A stretch of DNA of 20,000 bases, taken from Penaeus vannamei. Lineage: Eukaryota > Arthropoda > Malacostraca > Decapoda > Penaeidae. Location of the stretch: the NCBI RefSeq assembly GCF_042767895.1, contig NC_091583.1:6637133-6657132 (forward strand), written 5' to 3'. Within the stretch, counting starts at the first letter, position 1; the number at the start of each line of letters is the position of its first letter. Positions 1-8,980 of this stretch are shown here, piece by piece. The notes beneath the pieces are model-generated. The model was not told the DNA's origin and searched no databases. It saw nothing but the letters and a program-made list of their open reading frames with translations. A program made the translations under genes and the position numbers.

Positions 1-22
1 TAGCTCGTCGGAAGAACAAAAG

Positions 23-47
23 TACTACTGCTACTACTACTACTAAT
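23..47. repeat. (TAC)n microsatellite, short and imperfect
   Basis: About eight trinucleotide units of TAC/ACT with one interruption (GCT). It is followed by TGATAATGA-like AT-rich sequence. Confidence 0.8.
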
Positions 48-332
48 GATTATGATGAAAATAATGATAATGAAATAATAAACATGCAATTCAATCCATA
101 ACCGTTTTTTTCTCCCTTATTCAGTCATGAAGCATCTGTGTCACATATAATTTGGTGCCGTAAACGTTTTGGAAAAAAAAATCCCCCTAAAAGATTAAAA
201 AAAAAAAGCACGGGGAAAACGTCGTATGATACTTTCCCGCCAAAAGGCTTACTCTGAACATATTTGCTTTAAAAAATAAATCACCACTACATGCGATATT
301 AATGTTTGCTATTATCTTTCCCTTCCTTTCTA

Positions 333-366
333 CAATATTAACCATCGATAACAATGGTTAATATTG
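333..366. repeat. Perfect 13-bp inverted repeat (hairpin)
   Basis: CAATATTAACCAT at 333-345 is exactly reverse-complementary to ATGGTTAATATTG at 354-366, with an 8-base loop. There is no T-run or gene end beside it, so I do not call it a terminator. It could be a small palindromic remnant of a transposon or chance in AT-rich DNA. Confidence 0.75.
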
Positions 367-1681
367 CTGAATAAGGGCTACAGTCAACTGACGACCGAGA
401 AAGTAGCGCCTTATCAATCGATGTTTTATAACAATTAAACGGAAGATATTAAATGAGCGTTTCAAGCCTGAACAAGGAAACATAAATTAATATGTAAGGA
501 ATTTTTGTTTTCGCCCTTTGGATGAACATTTGGGTTAAATGGTAATCAGCCTATAAATGTTATAGGAAAAGAAAATGAAATATAAGTATTTTACTCGCTT
601 TTTGCTACTCGGGGCATATGTAACAAATGGTGTCTTCTTGCGTTTTATGAGGAAAAATAAAACGTGTTAGGCTCCATTTACCTTGTATAGTAATATTTTT
701 ATACAGACCTTACAATTATGCCTGAACTGCTATCTAAAAGCATCTCTTCTTTTTTTCTTTTCTAGTTTTGATTATCTTCTCGTCTACATGTTTGTGTGAG
801 ACTTTCCTCAGGTTAGCAGATTCTTGGCCTTGATAACTTATGCATGTCAGACATTATGGCAACCCACCATGCCAAAGAGACTGGATGTTTTGATTTTCTT
901 CACAAAATGATATGTGTACACTTAACGTTGATTAGTGCTCTGATCCTTTAAAGTTTTCTGATGAGGAATCGTTCTAGCTGGCAGGTAACTTTCATATAAG
1001 GTAGAAGGAACATAATAGTTGACATAGTAGCAATAATTGTTTGTGATAATAGTTACTTCATCAGTATTGTGTCCAGTTAAATTATAGTGGCCTAATGTGG
1101 ATATGCGGGTAATGGAAATAGGATATTTGCGATGAGTGTCATATAAGTGACAACTATCGCTATCCCTTCTAAGCGTGTACCTCTTTGGGTCAGCATTCCT
1201 GTTTGCTTTGCAAAAGTAAAAATCACAGATTTTTGGAATTGTGCAGGATGTCACTTTTTTCACTTTTTTATTTCTACTGCAAATTATTAAAAGTATTTAA
1301 TTAATCATCATAATAGATATATGTATGTATATGTACAGTCAGATTTTAAAAAGTATTATTACCAATACTTGTGGAATGTAAGGACCTAAACGCTAGTCTC
1401 GGTCAGTCTTGCCAACTACATTTTTCAAAATCGACCGAAAAATTCACCAGAAAAAGGTAAAACATCTCTTAAAAATGTCACTAGATTTGCTAAAAATGAA
1501 TCATGTTACTCTTGCGAATTTTAGAATTTACCCAACCAGATTGATTTGCTAAATTTAGCGTAATATCGCCAGAATGGCAACACCTCTTGTGTTGTGGGTG
1601 GGGCATCTTCTTAGACCCTCACAGGGCTGGTTTTGTCTTGTGGTGATATCAGTATTACACTAACAAATCCAAGTGACTCGT

Positions 1682-2475
1682 CAAACGCCCCCTAACCCTG
1701 AGGCAAGGACGCCAAAGTTGTCAGGAACAAGTAAGCCAACAAGACAACTCTACCTGGTTGATCACCATGCAAGGTGGATGGTGAAAGCTATTTACTTCAT
1801 GAAATTGGCCTTGATTGGAGAGTAATTTTTCATGAATAAGCGAGAGATGAACTCGGTGGTATGCGTATCAGAGTTTGTGGGACTTTTCTATGCTAAATAC
1901 TTCTTGACTTCATCTCTTAGCTCCCAAACAGCACTGAAGGATCTCAGAATTAGGCAGGACCTTTTGGAATATCGAAGCTTCCGTCTAGTCTTAGCAGAAG
2001 CTTGCCTACAGCCAATTCAAAGGCTCCTATGGTATTTCACCCCTCAGTTGGTTGTTCTGGCATTGGCTGATACTTGTCTTGGCAGTGCTGAAAGAGAATC
2101 CATGGCTCAGAGAAGCTGTATCACTCTGTCACACCTGTGCAATTCAATACTGGAAAAACCAGCTTCCCAACTGCAGACAGCAGCAGCCTCAGCAATTTAA
2201 CAAATTTTACTTCTATGGAATCCTGGCTCATGGTTGATCTTTTGGGACATGTGAATGGCACTTGGTCAGATGATGAAAATTATGAGAAGTTTGTCAAGTT
2301 CGCAAGAAACATTAATGTTGTCAATGATCTAGCAAAACGAGGCATAAAGCTAATCACAGACTTTATAAATATGTGCCAAGATGAAGCTCAAAAACAAGCT
2401 TTACTTTTGACTATTTAATATCACCGTCAGCAATTTCCTGACTTTAACAATACACTAGAGAAAATTAACTGTTGA
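1682..2475 (+). pseudogene. Broken copy of an unnamed invertebrate multicopy protein family
   Basis: About 265 codons of protein-like sequence can be followed on the plus strand, but no intact reading frame exists. The first part (1682-2110) carries ARWMVKAIY near 1769-1795, an in-frame TAA at 1823-1825, LFYAKYFLTSSL at 1883-1918 and QPIQRLLWYFTPQLVVLALAD at 2009-2071 (first 20 residues visible as one block). Two surplus bases near 2111-2112 move the frame. The second part (2113-2475) reads KLYHSVTPVQF, GKTSFPT, SWLMVDLLG at 2221-2247 and NDLAKRGIKLITDF at 2323-2364. An in-frame TAA at 2416-2418 is followed by further protein-like sequence (YHRQQFPDFN) to a TGA at 2473-2475. From memory, this pattern resembles uncharacterised proteins present in many copies in invertebrate genomes and often found near transposons. 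I cannot name a function. The helix-rich, hydrophobic blocks show no catalytic motif I know. No splice signals are needed to read it, so a retrocopy or transposon-borne fragment is plausible. Confidence 0.6.
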
Positions 2476-2623
2476 CATTTAGCCCTACTGCAATTTGGAA
2501 TTAAAGACAAGTCTATAGTATGTTTTTAAGCAAAGTGAAGTTTGTATAACAATATATGTACAATGATTCATATCAGTCTTGATAGTGTTTATAAGACAAT
2601 TGTTAATCTCAATCCATCTACTG

Positions 2624-2629
2624 AATAAA
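2624..2629 (+). promoter_or_regulatory. Possible polyadenylation signal AATAAA
   Basis: A canonical hexamer about 150 bp after the last stop of the 1682-2475 pseudogene, followed about 25 bp later by an A-rich stretch (ATTAAAAAATA). It could be the old 3' end of that sequence, but AATAAA is common by chance in DNA this AT-rich. Confidence 0.2.
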
Positions 2630-2790
2630 TGATTGCATTTGATATTATTATTAAAAAATACCCATTGTAATCTGTTTTATCATAATTATATGTATTAATT
2701 GTCTTTTGATTTGTAATATACTAGCAACTACAATGTGAGGACTACATATTTTGCTCTCAGACTTTTGAAAAACGGCTCATAACCACTGGA

Positions 2791-2811
2791 ATTATTATTA
2801 TTATTATTATT
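2791..2811. repeat. (ATT)7 microsatellite
   Basis: Seven uninterrupted ATT units read directly from the sequence. Confidence 0.9.
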
Positions 2812-3203
2812 TTCATGATATAACACCTAATGTGTTGAAAGTGGCATAAAACCCCATTCAGTCAATCAATGCAGTTGTAATTAGGTTCTGACCAGAATAT
2901 AAAATGTTCTGAGTTGAATTATTGGTTGGTGCAGCTTATTTTGCTTGACAGGGCACAATTTTGTATCTGAAATTCTAAAATATGTATTATTTTCCCCCAC
3001 TACCTAACTGTATGACAATAAACTTTCATCAAATATAACTTTTGACAGTTTAGGTATATTCCTTGAACCTGAAAACCATAGAAAAGACATATTACATGCC
3101 ATATTAACATGTTTTTTAAGGTCAATGTACGTGAAAATCTGTATTGTGGGCGCTATTTTGAAAAAAATGGCCACCCACCGCCAATTTTGGCAAGAAAATT
3201 CTG

Positions 3204-3337
3204 AAAATTGTGCATTTGTGTTTTGAGACATATTGGACTCGAATAAAACATAGCCTCTTTGGATATCTTTAAAATTGTGCGTTTGTGTTTTGAGGTATAT
3301 TGGACTCGAATAAAACAGCCTCTTTGGATATCTTGAA
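3204..3337. repeat. 67-bp direct tandem duplication, two copies
   Basis: Copy 1 starts at 3204 (AAAATTGTGCATTTGTG) and copy 2 at 3271 (AAAATTGTGCGTTTGTG). Both continue through ATTGGACTCGAATAAAAC and GCCTCTTTGGATATCTT. Copy 2 lacks two bases (TA) and carries a few substitutions. The first bases of a third copy may be present near 3335. It ends only about 12 bp before the ATG of the Tc1-type relic, so it may belong to the 5' untranslated or subterminal part of that element. It explains the minus-strand open frames over this stretch. Confidence 0.85.
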
Positions 3338-3521
3338 AAAAGTGCAAAATGAAACACCGTAGTGGAGACGTGTCACTGTTTGGGAGGAGCTATCGTTGCT
3401 CTTCTTATTGCTGGAGTAAGTAGTGAGATTGTGTGACACCTGAGCATTGCAAAATCAACCATAGCCAGGTGGATCAGAAGATACGGGGACACACGATTCG
3501 ACCGACCTGCTCCGAAGGAAA

Positions 3522-3619
3522 GTAATACACTGCTTATGAATTTTTTGATCATTAAAAAATAGTTGTAAATACTTTAAATCCGATATCATGATTTTTTTTT
3601 TTTTTTATATATGAATCAG
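3522..3619 (+). other. Intron-like gap 1 in the transposase relic
   Basis: It begins GTAATA and ends with a 15-base T run, TATATATGAATCAG, then coding-like sequence. Joining 3521 to 3620 keeps the frame of the helix-turn-helix block with that of the KTFSS block. About 100 residues normally found between these domains are absent, so this could equally be a deletion scar that happens to have GT and AG ends. Confidence 0.3.
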
Positions 3620-3737
3620 GCAATCAGGCTGATAAGAGATCTTCCTTCTGGGACACGGTTGTTTTCTGTGTCGACAAAACATTCTCTTCAGAAGGAATGT
3701 GGGAGATAAAACATGTTTGGTGCACAGCAAACACCAA

Positions 3738-3844
3738 GTAAGTGAGTTGGTTCATTCTGTGTAAATGTAGTAACTATTCGAAGATCCACCTTTAGACAGC
3801 TGGTAACATTTTAAATATTTGTAATATTTATTTCTTCACTATAG
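3738..3844 (+). other. Intron-like gap 2 in the transposase relic
   Basis: A strong donor-like GTAAGTGAG after ANTK and a pyrimidine-rich acceptor-like TTTCTTCACTATAG. Joining 3737 to 3845 restores the frame of the GWM block, but the first complete codon is then TAG (3846-3848). The gap occupies the position where about 15 residues usually lie in the family. It is either a true intron of a now dead gene or a small insertion. Confidence 0.35.
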
Positions 3845-4040
3845 ATAGAAGCCCCAAAACAAGGTGGAGAGCACAAGGAGCGACAGAATCACTGCTAGCT
3901 TGTTTGGGTGGATGTGCTTGAGCAGAGAAGGCGTGATGGATGACATGGGCAGAGTGCGATTCACGAGCGCAAATCACGTGGATGTTCTCAAAGATGTTTT
4001 GTTACCCACAGTGAGAACTATAGATTTCCCTAAACCAGAA

Positions 4041-4045
4041 CTTGA
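4041..4045. repeat. Left target-site duplication candidate, CTTGA
   Basis: The five bases just outside the left inverted repeat read CTTGA, and the five just outside the right one (19483-19487) read CTTGT. This is a 4-bp perfect or 5-bp one-mismatch direct repeat. It lies within the interrupted transposase codons, as expected for a duplication made on insertion. Confidence 0.6.
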
Positions 4046-4060
4046 GCTGTCATCTCCTTT
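4046..4060. repeat. Left terminal inverted repeat, 15 bp
   Basis: GCTGTCATCTCCTTT, the exact reverse complement of 19468-19482. It lies at the point where Tc1-type protein similarity stops on the left. The match does not extend further inward: GTAATAT here against TTCCCAC on the other end. Confidence 0.8.
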
Positions 4061-4730
4061 GTAATATAACCCCAGACGCGAACTCTTTGCATCTAGGGTT
4101 TGATGTTGGACATTAAGGGCTCATGACGTCATCGTTTATAGAGGAGAATCCTATCACCTGGTTCAGAACAAGTTCTGCCCCCTTGCTTCTGCACATGTGT
4201 GACAGTATTTCTTCCCCAGGGCCCTTCACTGAGCGTTAGGTCAGATGCCAGTAAGATTAAGTTAGTTTTGATTACAGCAGAAAATAAATTGCTAAACAGG
4301 CAAGTCACCGGTGCTCTTAAAACTTTCATATCTCTGTAATAATACTTCAAGGAAAAAACAATTTACAAGCTCAAACAGAATGAAAACACCATGTAAATCT
4401 ACACCATTTCCAGTCGTAAACACTGCGTCCAGAAAATGAATCCCTTGGCTTCAGCATTGTGTATATAAAGCATTGATTTCTTAAGAACAAAAAGTTTTAT
4501 ATTTTGTATATACCTGATATAAATTAAAACTCAAAGGAATTATATCTTTGGATTGTCCGTCAATATTATTTAGACTGCAGGTCTTTAAAAATCGAGTATT
4601 TGTCATACGATTGCATTCGGACACTGCTCGAAAAAAACTGATACCGCACGAGCGGCGAGGTGCGATGCAAGCGAATTTCCATATCAAGAGTCAAAATATA
4701 TTTGAATAATATATTTTGAATAAAATATGA
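4061..4730. other. Left unique part of the insertion, no gene seen
   Basis: Mixed-composition sequence between the left inverted repeat and the GC-rich lead-in to the array. Two minus-strand open stretches (4129-4350 and 4481-4687) match nothing I recognise and look like chance. A palindromic ATGACGTCAT lies at 4123-4132. The last 60 bases are very AT-rich, and composition changes sharply near 4740. Confidence 0.55.
4123..4132. promoter_or_regulatory. CRE/ATF-type palindrome ATGACGTCAT (left)
   Basis: A perfect 10-bp palindrome containing the TGACGTCA consensus bound by CREB/ATF bZIP factors. It is 78 bp inside the left tip of the insertion. A second TGACGTCA lies near the right tip (19444-19451). 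Function is inferred from the motif only. Confidence 0.3.
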
Positions 4731-4937
4731 CTGAATAGGGAAACTGAGGAACCAGGGTTAGCTGTCCACGTCCCCAGCGCCAACGACCAGCGACCTGTTC
4801 TTCAGTGGTTCCTTGACCACGGGTCACAGTTTGACCCGGACGGCTCCACCGGGAATCTCCCCACGCGCGCTCCTGCTTGTCGCGGCTCTAGGGCTCCCTC
4901 TGAGGAGCTAAACCCCGAGGAAGGGATCTTAAAGTGA
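4731..4937 (+). CDS. Candidate coding exon leading into the array (uncertain)
   Basis: A 68-codon open frame with no ATG, running from just after a TGA at 4728-4730 to a TGA at 4935-4937. About 155 bp (4741-4895) are non-repetitive and GC-rich, and third codon positions are mostly G or C. The translation has mixed composition (VPSANDQRPVLQWFLDHG, then FDPDGSTGNLPTRAPACRG) and passes without a frame change into the array as SEELNPEEGILK-stop. The spacing of LQWFLDHG...D.DGSTGNLP faintly recalls an ankyrin repeat, but I would not assign it. An AG at 4737-4738 could be a splice acceptor, although the upstream pyrimidine tract is poor. It may be the last exon of a gene carried by the insertion, the ancestral sequence from which the first repeat word came, or chance. 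Confidence 0.25.
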   Translation: MNRETEEPGLAVHVPSANDQRPVLQWFLDHGSQFDPDGSTGNLPTRAPACRGSRAPSEELNPEEGILK

Positions 4938-6450
4938 CCTCGGAGGAGCTAAACCCCGAGGAAGTGATCTTGGAAGAAGTGACCTCGGAGGAGCGAAACC
5001 CCAAGGAAGTGACCTCGGAGGAGTTAAACTCCGAGGAAGTGACCTCGGAGGAGCTGGACCCTGAGGAGGGGATCTTGAAGTGACCTCGGAGGAGCTAAAC
5101 CCCGAGGAAGTGATCTTGGAAGAAGTGACCTCGGAGGAACTAAACCCCGAGGAAGTGTTCTTGGAGGAAGTGACCTCGGAGGAGCTTAAACCCGAGGAGG
5201 GGATCTTGAAGTGACCTCGGAGGAGCTAAACCCTGAGAAAGTGATCTTGGAAGAAGTGACCGGATGAGCTAAACATCGAGGAAGTAATCTTATGGGAAGT
5301 GACCTCGGAGGAGCTAAACCCCAAGGAAGTGTTCTTGGGGGAAGTGACCTCGGAGGAGCTAAACCCCGAGGAATTGTTCTTGGAGGAAGTGACCTCAGAG
5401 GAGCTAAACCCCAAGTAGGGGATCTTGAAGTGACCTCGGAGGAGCTAAACCCCGAGGAAGTTATCTTGGAAGAAGTGATCTCGGAGGAACTAAACACCGA
5501 GGAAGTGATCTTGGAAGAAGTGACATCGGAGGAGCTAAACCCCGAGGAGGGGATCTTATAGGAAGTGACCTCGGAGGAGCTAAACCCCGAGGAAGTGATC
5601 TTGGAGGAAGTGACCTCGGAGGAGCTAAACCCCGAGGAAGTTATCTTGGAAGAAGTGATCTCGGAGGAACTAAACACCGAGGAAGTGATCTTGGAAGAAG
5701 TGACCTCGGAGGAGCTAAACCCCGAGGAAGTGACCTCAGAGGAGCTAAACCCCGAGTAAGTGTTCTTGGAGGAAGTGACCTCGGAGGAGTTAAACCCCGA
5801 GGAAGTGTTCTTGGAGGAAGTGACGTCGGAGGAGCTAAACCCCAAGGAAGTGACCCCGGAGGAGCTAAACACCGAGGAAGTGATCTTGGAGGAAGTGACC
5901 TCGAAGGAGCTAAACCCCGGGGAAGTGTTCATGGAGGAAGTGACATCGGAGGAGCTAAACCCCGAGGAATAGGCCGAGGAAGTGATATTGGAGGAAGTGA
6001 CTTCGGAGGAACTAAACCCAAAGGAAGTGTTCTTGGAGGAAGTGACCTCGGAGGAGCTAAACCCCGAGGAAGTGATCTTGGAGGAAGTGACCTCGGAGGA
6101 GGTAAACCCCGAGGAAGTGTTCTTGGAGGAAGTGACCTCGGAGGAGCTAAACCCCGAGGAAGTGACCTCGGAGGAGCTAAACCCCGAGAAAGTGTTCTTG
6201 GAGGAAGTGACCTTGGAGGAGCTAAACCCCGCGGAAGTGTTCTTGGAGGAAGTGACCTTGGAGGAGCTAAACCCGAGGAAGTGTTCTTGGAGGAAGTGAC
6301 CTCGGAGGATCTAAACCCCGAGGAAGTGTTCTTGGAGGAAGTGACCTCGGAGAAGCTAAATCCCGAGGAAGTGTTCTTGGAGGAAGTGACCTCGGAGGAG
6401 CTAAACCCCGAGGAAGTGTTCTTGGAGGAAGTGACCTTGGAGGAGCTAAA

Positions 6451-7030
6451 CCCCGAGTAAGTGTTCTTGAAGGAAGTGACCTCGGAGGAGTTAACCCCGA
6501 GGAAGTGATGTTGCAGGAAGTGACCTCGGAGGAGGTAAACCCCGAGGAAGTGACCTCGGAGGAGCTAAACCCCGAAGAAAGTGACCTCGGAGGAGCTAAA
6601 CTCCGAGGAAGTGACCTCGGAGGAGCTAAACCCCGAGGAAGTGACCTCGGAGGAGCTAAACTCCGAGGAAGTGACCTCGGAGGAGCTAAACCCTGAGGAA
6701 GTGTTCTTGGAGGAAGTGACCTCGGAGGAGCTAAACCCCGAGTAAGTGTTCTTGAAGGAAGTGACCTCGGAGGAGTTAACCCCGAGGAAGTGATGTTGCA
6801 GGAAGTGACCTCGGAGGAGCTAAACCCCGAGGAAGTGACCTCGGAGGAGCTAAACCCCGAAGAAAGTGACCTCGGAGGAGCTAAACTCCGAGGAAGTGTT
6901 CTTGGAGGAAGTGACCTCGGAGGAGCTAAACCCCGAGTAAGTGTTCTTGAAGGAAGTGACCTCGGAGGAGTTAACCCCGAGGAAGTGATGTTGCAGGAAG
7001 TGACCTCGGAGGAGCTAAACCCCGAGGAAG
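6451..7030. repeat. Higher-order repeat with 285- and 195-bp steps
   Basis: The landmark CCCCGAGTAAGTGTTCTTGA, followed by a GGAGTTAACCCCG and a GTGATGTTGCAGG variant, occurs at 6451, 6736 and 6931. The steps are 285 and 195 bp, which are 19 and 13 modules. Confidence 0.85.
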
Positions 7031-8980
7031 TGACCTCGGAGGAGCTAAACCCCGAAGAAAGTGACCTCGGAGGAGCTAAACCCCGAGGAAGTGTTCTTGG
7101 AGGAAGTGACCTCGGAGGAGCTAAACCCCGAGGAAGTGATCTTGGAGGAAGTGACCTCGGAGGAGCTAAACCCCGAGGAAGTAACCTCGGAGGAGCTAAA
7201 CCCCGAGGAAGTGACCTCGGAGGAGCTAAACCCCGAGGAAGTGACCTCGGAGGAGCTAAACCCCGAGGAAGTGACCTCGGAGGAGCTAAACCCCGAGGAA
7301 GTAACCTCGGAGGAGCTAAACCCCGAGGAAGTGACCTCGGAGGAGCTAAACCCCGAGGAAGTGTTTTTGGAGGAAGTGACCTCGGAGGAGTTAAACTCCG
7401 AGGAAGTGACCTCGGAGGAGCTGAACCCCGAGGAAGTGTTCTTGGGGGAAGTGACCTCGGAGGAGCTAAACCCCGAGGAAGTGTTCTTGGAGGAAGTGAC
7501 CTCAGAGGAGCTAAACCCCGAGGAAGTGATCTTGGAAGAAGTGACCTCAGAGGAGCTAAACCCCGAGGAAGTGTTCTTGGAAGAAGTGACCTCAGAGGAG
7601 CTAAACCCCGAGGAAGTGATCTAGGAAGAAGTGACCTCGGAGAAGCTAAACCCCGAGAAAGTGATCTTATAGGAAGTGACCCCGGAGGAGCTAAACCCCG
7701 AGGAATAGGCCTAGGAAGTGATCTTGGAGGAAGTGACCTCGGAGGAGCTAAACCCCGAGAAAGTGTTCTTGGAGGAAGTGACCTTCTAGGAGCTAATCCC
7801 CGAGAAAGTGTTCTTGGAGGAAGTGACCTCGGAGGCGCTAAACCCCGAGGAAGTGTTCTTGGAGGAAGTGACCTTGTAGGAGCTAATCCCCGAGAAAGTG
7901 TTCTTGGAGGAAGTGACCTCGGAGGCGCTAAACCCCGAGGAAGTGACCTCGGAGGAGCTAAACCCCGAGGAAGTGACCTAGGAGGAGCTAAACCCCGAGG
8001 AATTGACCTCGGAGGAGCTAAACTCCGAGGAAGTGACCTCGGAGGAGCTAAACCCCGAGGAAGTGTTTTTGGAGTAAGTGACGTCGGACGAGCTAAACCC
8101 CCGAGGAAGGGATCTTGGAGGAAGTGGCCTCGGAGGAGCTAAACCCCGAGGAAGTGATATTGGAGGAAGTGGCCTCGGAGGAGCTAAACCCCGAGGAAGT
8201 GATCTTGGAGGAAGTGACCTCGGAGTAGCTAAACCCCGAGGAAGTGACCTCGAAGGAGCTAAACCCCGAGGAAGTGGCCTCGGAGGAGCCAAACCCCGAG
8301 GAAGTATTCCTGGGGGAAGTGACCTAGGAGGAGCTAAACCCCGAGGAAGTGATCTTGGAGGAAGTGACCTCGAAGGAAGTAAACCCCGAGGAAGTGATCT
8401 TGGAAGAAGTGACCTTGGAGGAGCTAAACCCCGAGAAAGTGATCTTATAGGAAGTGACCTCGGAGGAGCTAAACCCCGAGGAAGTGACCTCGGAGGAGCT
8501 AAACCCCGAGAAAGTGTTCTTGGGGGAAATGAACTCGGAGGAGCTAAACCCCGAAGAAGTGACCTCGGAACTGAACTCCGAGGAAGTGATCTTGGAGGAA
8601 GTGTCCCCGGAGGAGTTAAACCCCGAGGAAGTGTTCTTGGAGGAAGTGACCTCGGAGGAGCTTAACCCCGAGGAGGGGATCCTGAAGTGACCTCGGAGGA
8701 GCTAAACCCCGAGGAAGTGATCTTGGAGGAAGTGACCTCGGAGGAGCTTAAACCCGAGGAGGGGATCTTGGAAGAAGTGACCGGATGAGCTAAACACCGA
8801 GGAAGTAATCTTGGAAGAAGTGACCTAGGAGAAGCCAAACCCCGAGGAAGTGTTCTTGGGGGAAGTGAACTCGGAGGAACTAAACCCCGAGGAAGTGACC
8901 TCGGAGCTGAACTCCGAGCAAGTGATCATATAGGAAGTGACCTCGGAGGAACTAAACCCCGGGGAAATGATCTAGGAGGA

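Larger units (their letters stand above)
1..1681. other. AT-rich non-coding flank
   Basis: I find no gene I can support here. The sequence is AT-rich with frequent stops in all frames. The only long open stretch is on the minus strand at 922-1263; it has no ATG and matches nothing I recognise, so it is listed as rejected. A short TAC microsatellite and one perfect inverted repeat are listed separately. No RNA gene or clear promoter is visible. Confidence 0.6.
2476..3203. other. Non-coding AT-rich spacer
   Basis: No gene is supportable. An AATAAA lies at 2624-2629 and an ATT microsatellite at 2791-2811. The rest is AT-rich with stops in all frames. Confidence 0.55.
3349..4045 (+). pseudogene. 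Tc1/mariner-type transposase relic, N-terminal half (HTH and first catalytic Asp)
   Basis: Cut-and-paste transposase of the Tc1/mariner superfamily, decayed. From ATG 3349 the sequence reads MKHRSGDVSLF. After a frameshift near 3380 comes a helix-turn-helix: GAIVALLIAGVSSEIV, TGA at 3434-3436, then HLSIAKSTIARWIRRYGDTR and RPAPKE (to 3520), which is the DNA-binding paired-like domain. The catalytic core resumes at 3622: FWDTVVFCVDKTFSS, with the first Asp of the triad at 3673-3675 (normally SDEKTFSS, here with one residue lost), then HVWCTANTK. A third block, 3864-4040, reads SLFGWM, RVRFTSANHVDVLKDVLLP and FPKPE, which normally lies a few residues before the second Asp. The second helix-turn-helix seems to be missing between 3521 and 3620. 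The gaps at 3522-3619 and 3738-3844 look intron-like. The remaining part of the protein lies at 19483-19765, beyond the 15.4-kb insertion. It is not functional. Confidence 0.85.

Noticed and set aside
922..1263. Minus-strand open frame of about 113 codons with several Cys residues
   Set aside because: No ATG in the frame (it would need GTG), no recognised domain, no splice context and AT-rich surroundings. Slightly long for chance, but not enough to call a gene.
1400..1600. TTGCCA ... TGGCAA inverted words near 1410 and 1575, as possible transposon ends
   Set aside because: Only about six bases match and there is no direct repeat outside them.
3004..3357. Minus-strand open frames of 117 and 64 codons
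   Set aside because: They read through the 67-bp tandem duplication, so their repeated text is explained by that; no known domain.
4129..4350. Minus-strand open frame of 73 codons, and a second one at 4481-4687
   Set aside because: No recognisable motif and no conservation signal visible. Lengths are ordinary for chance.
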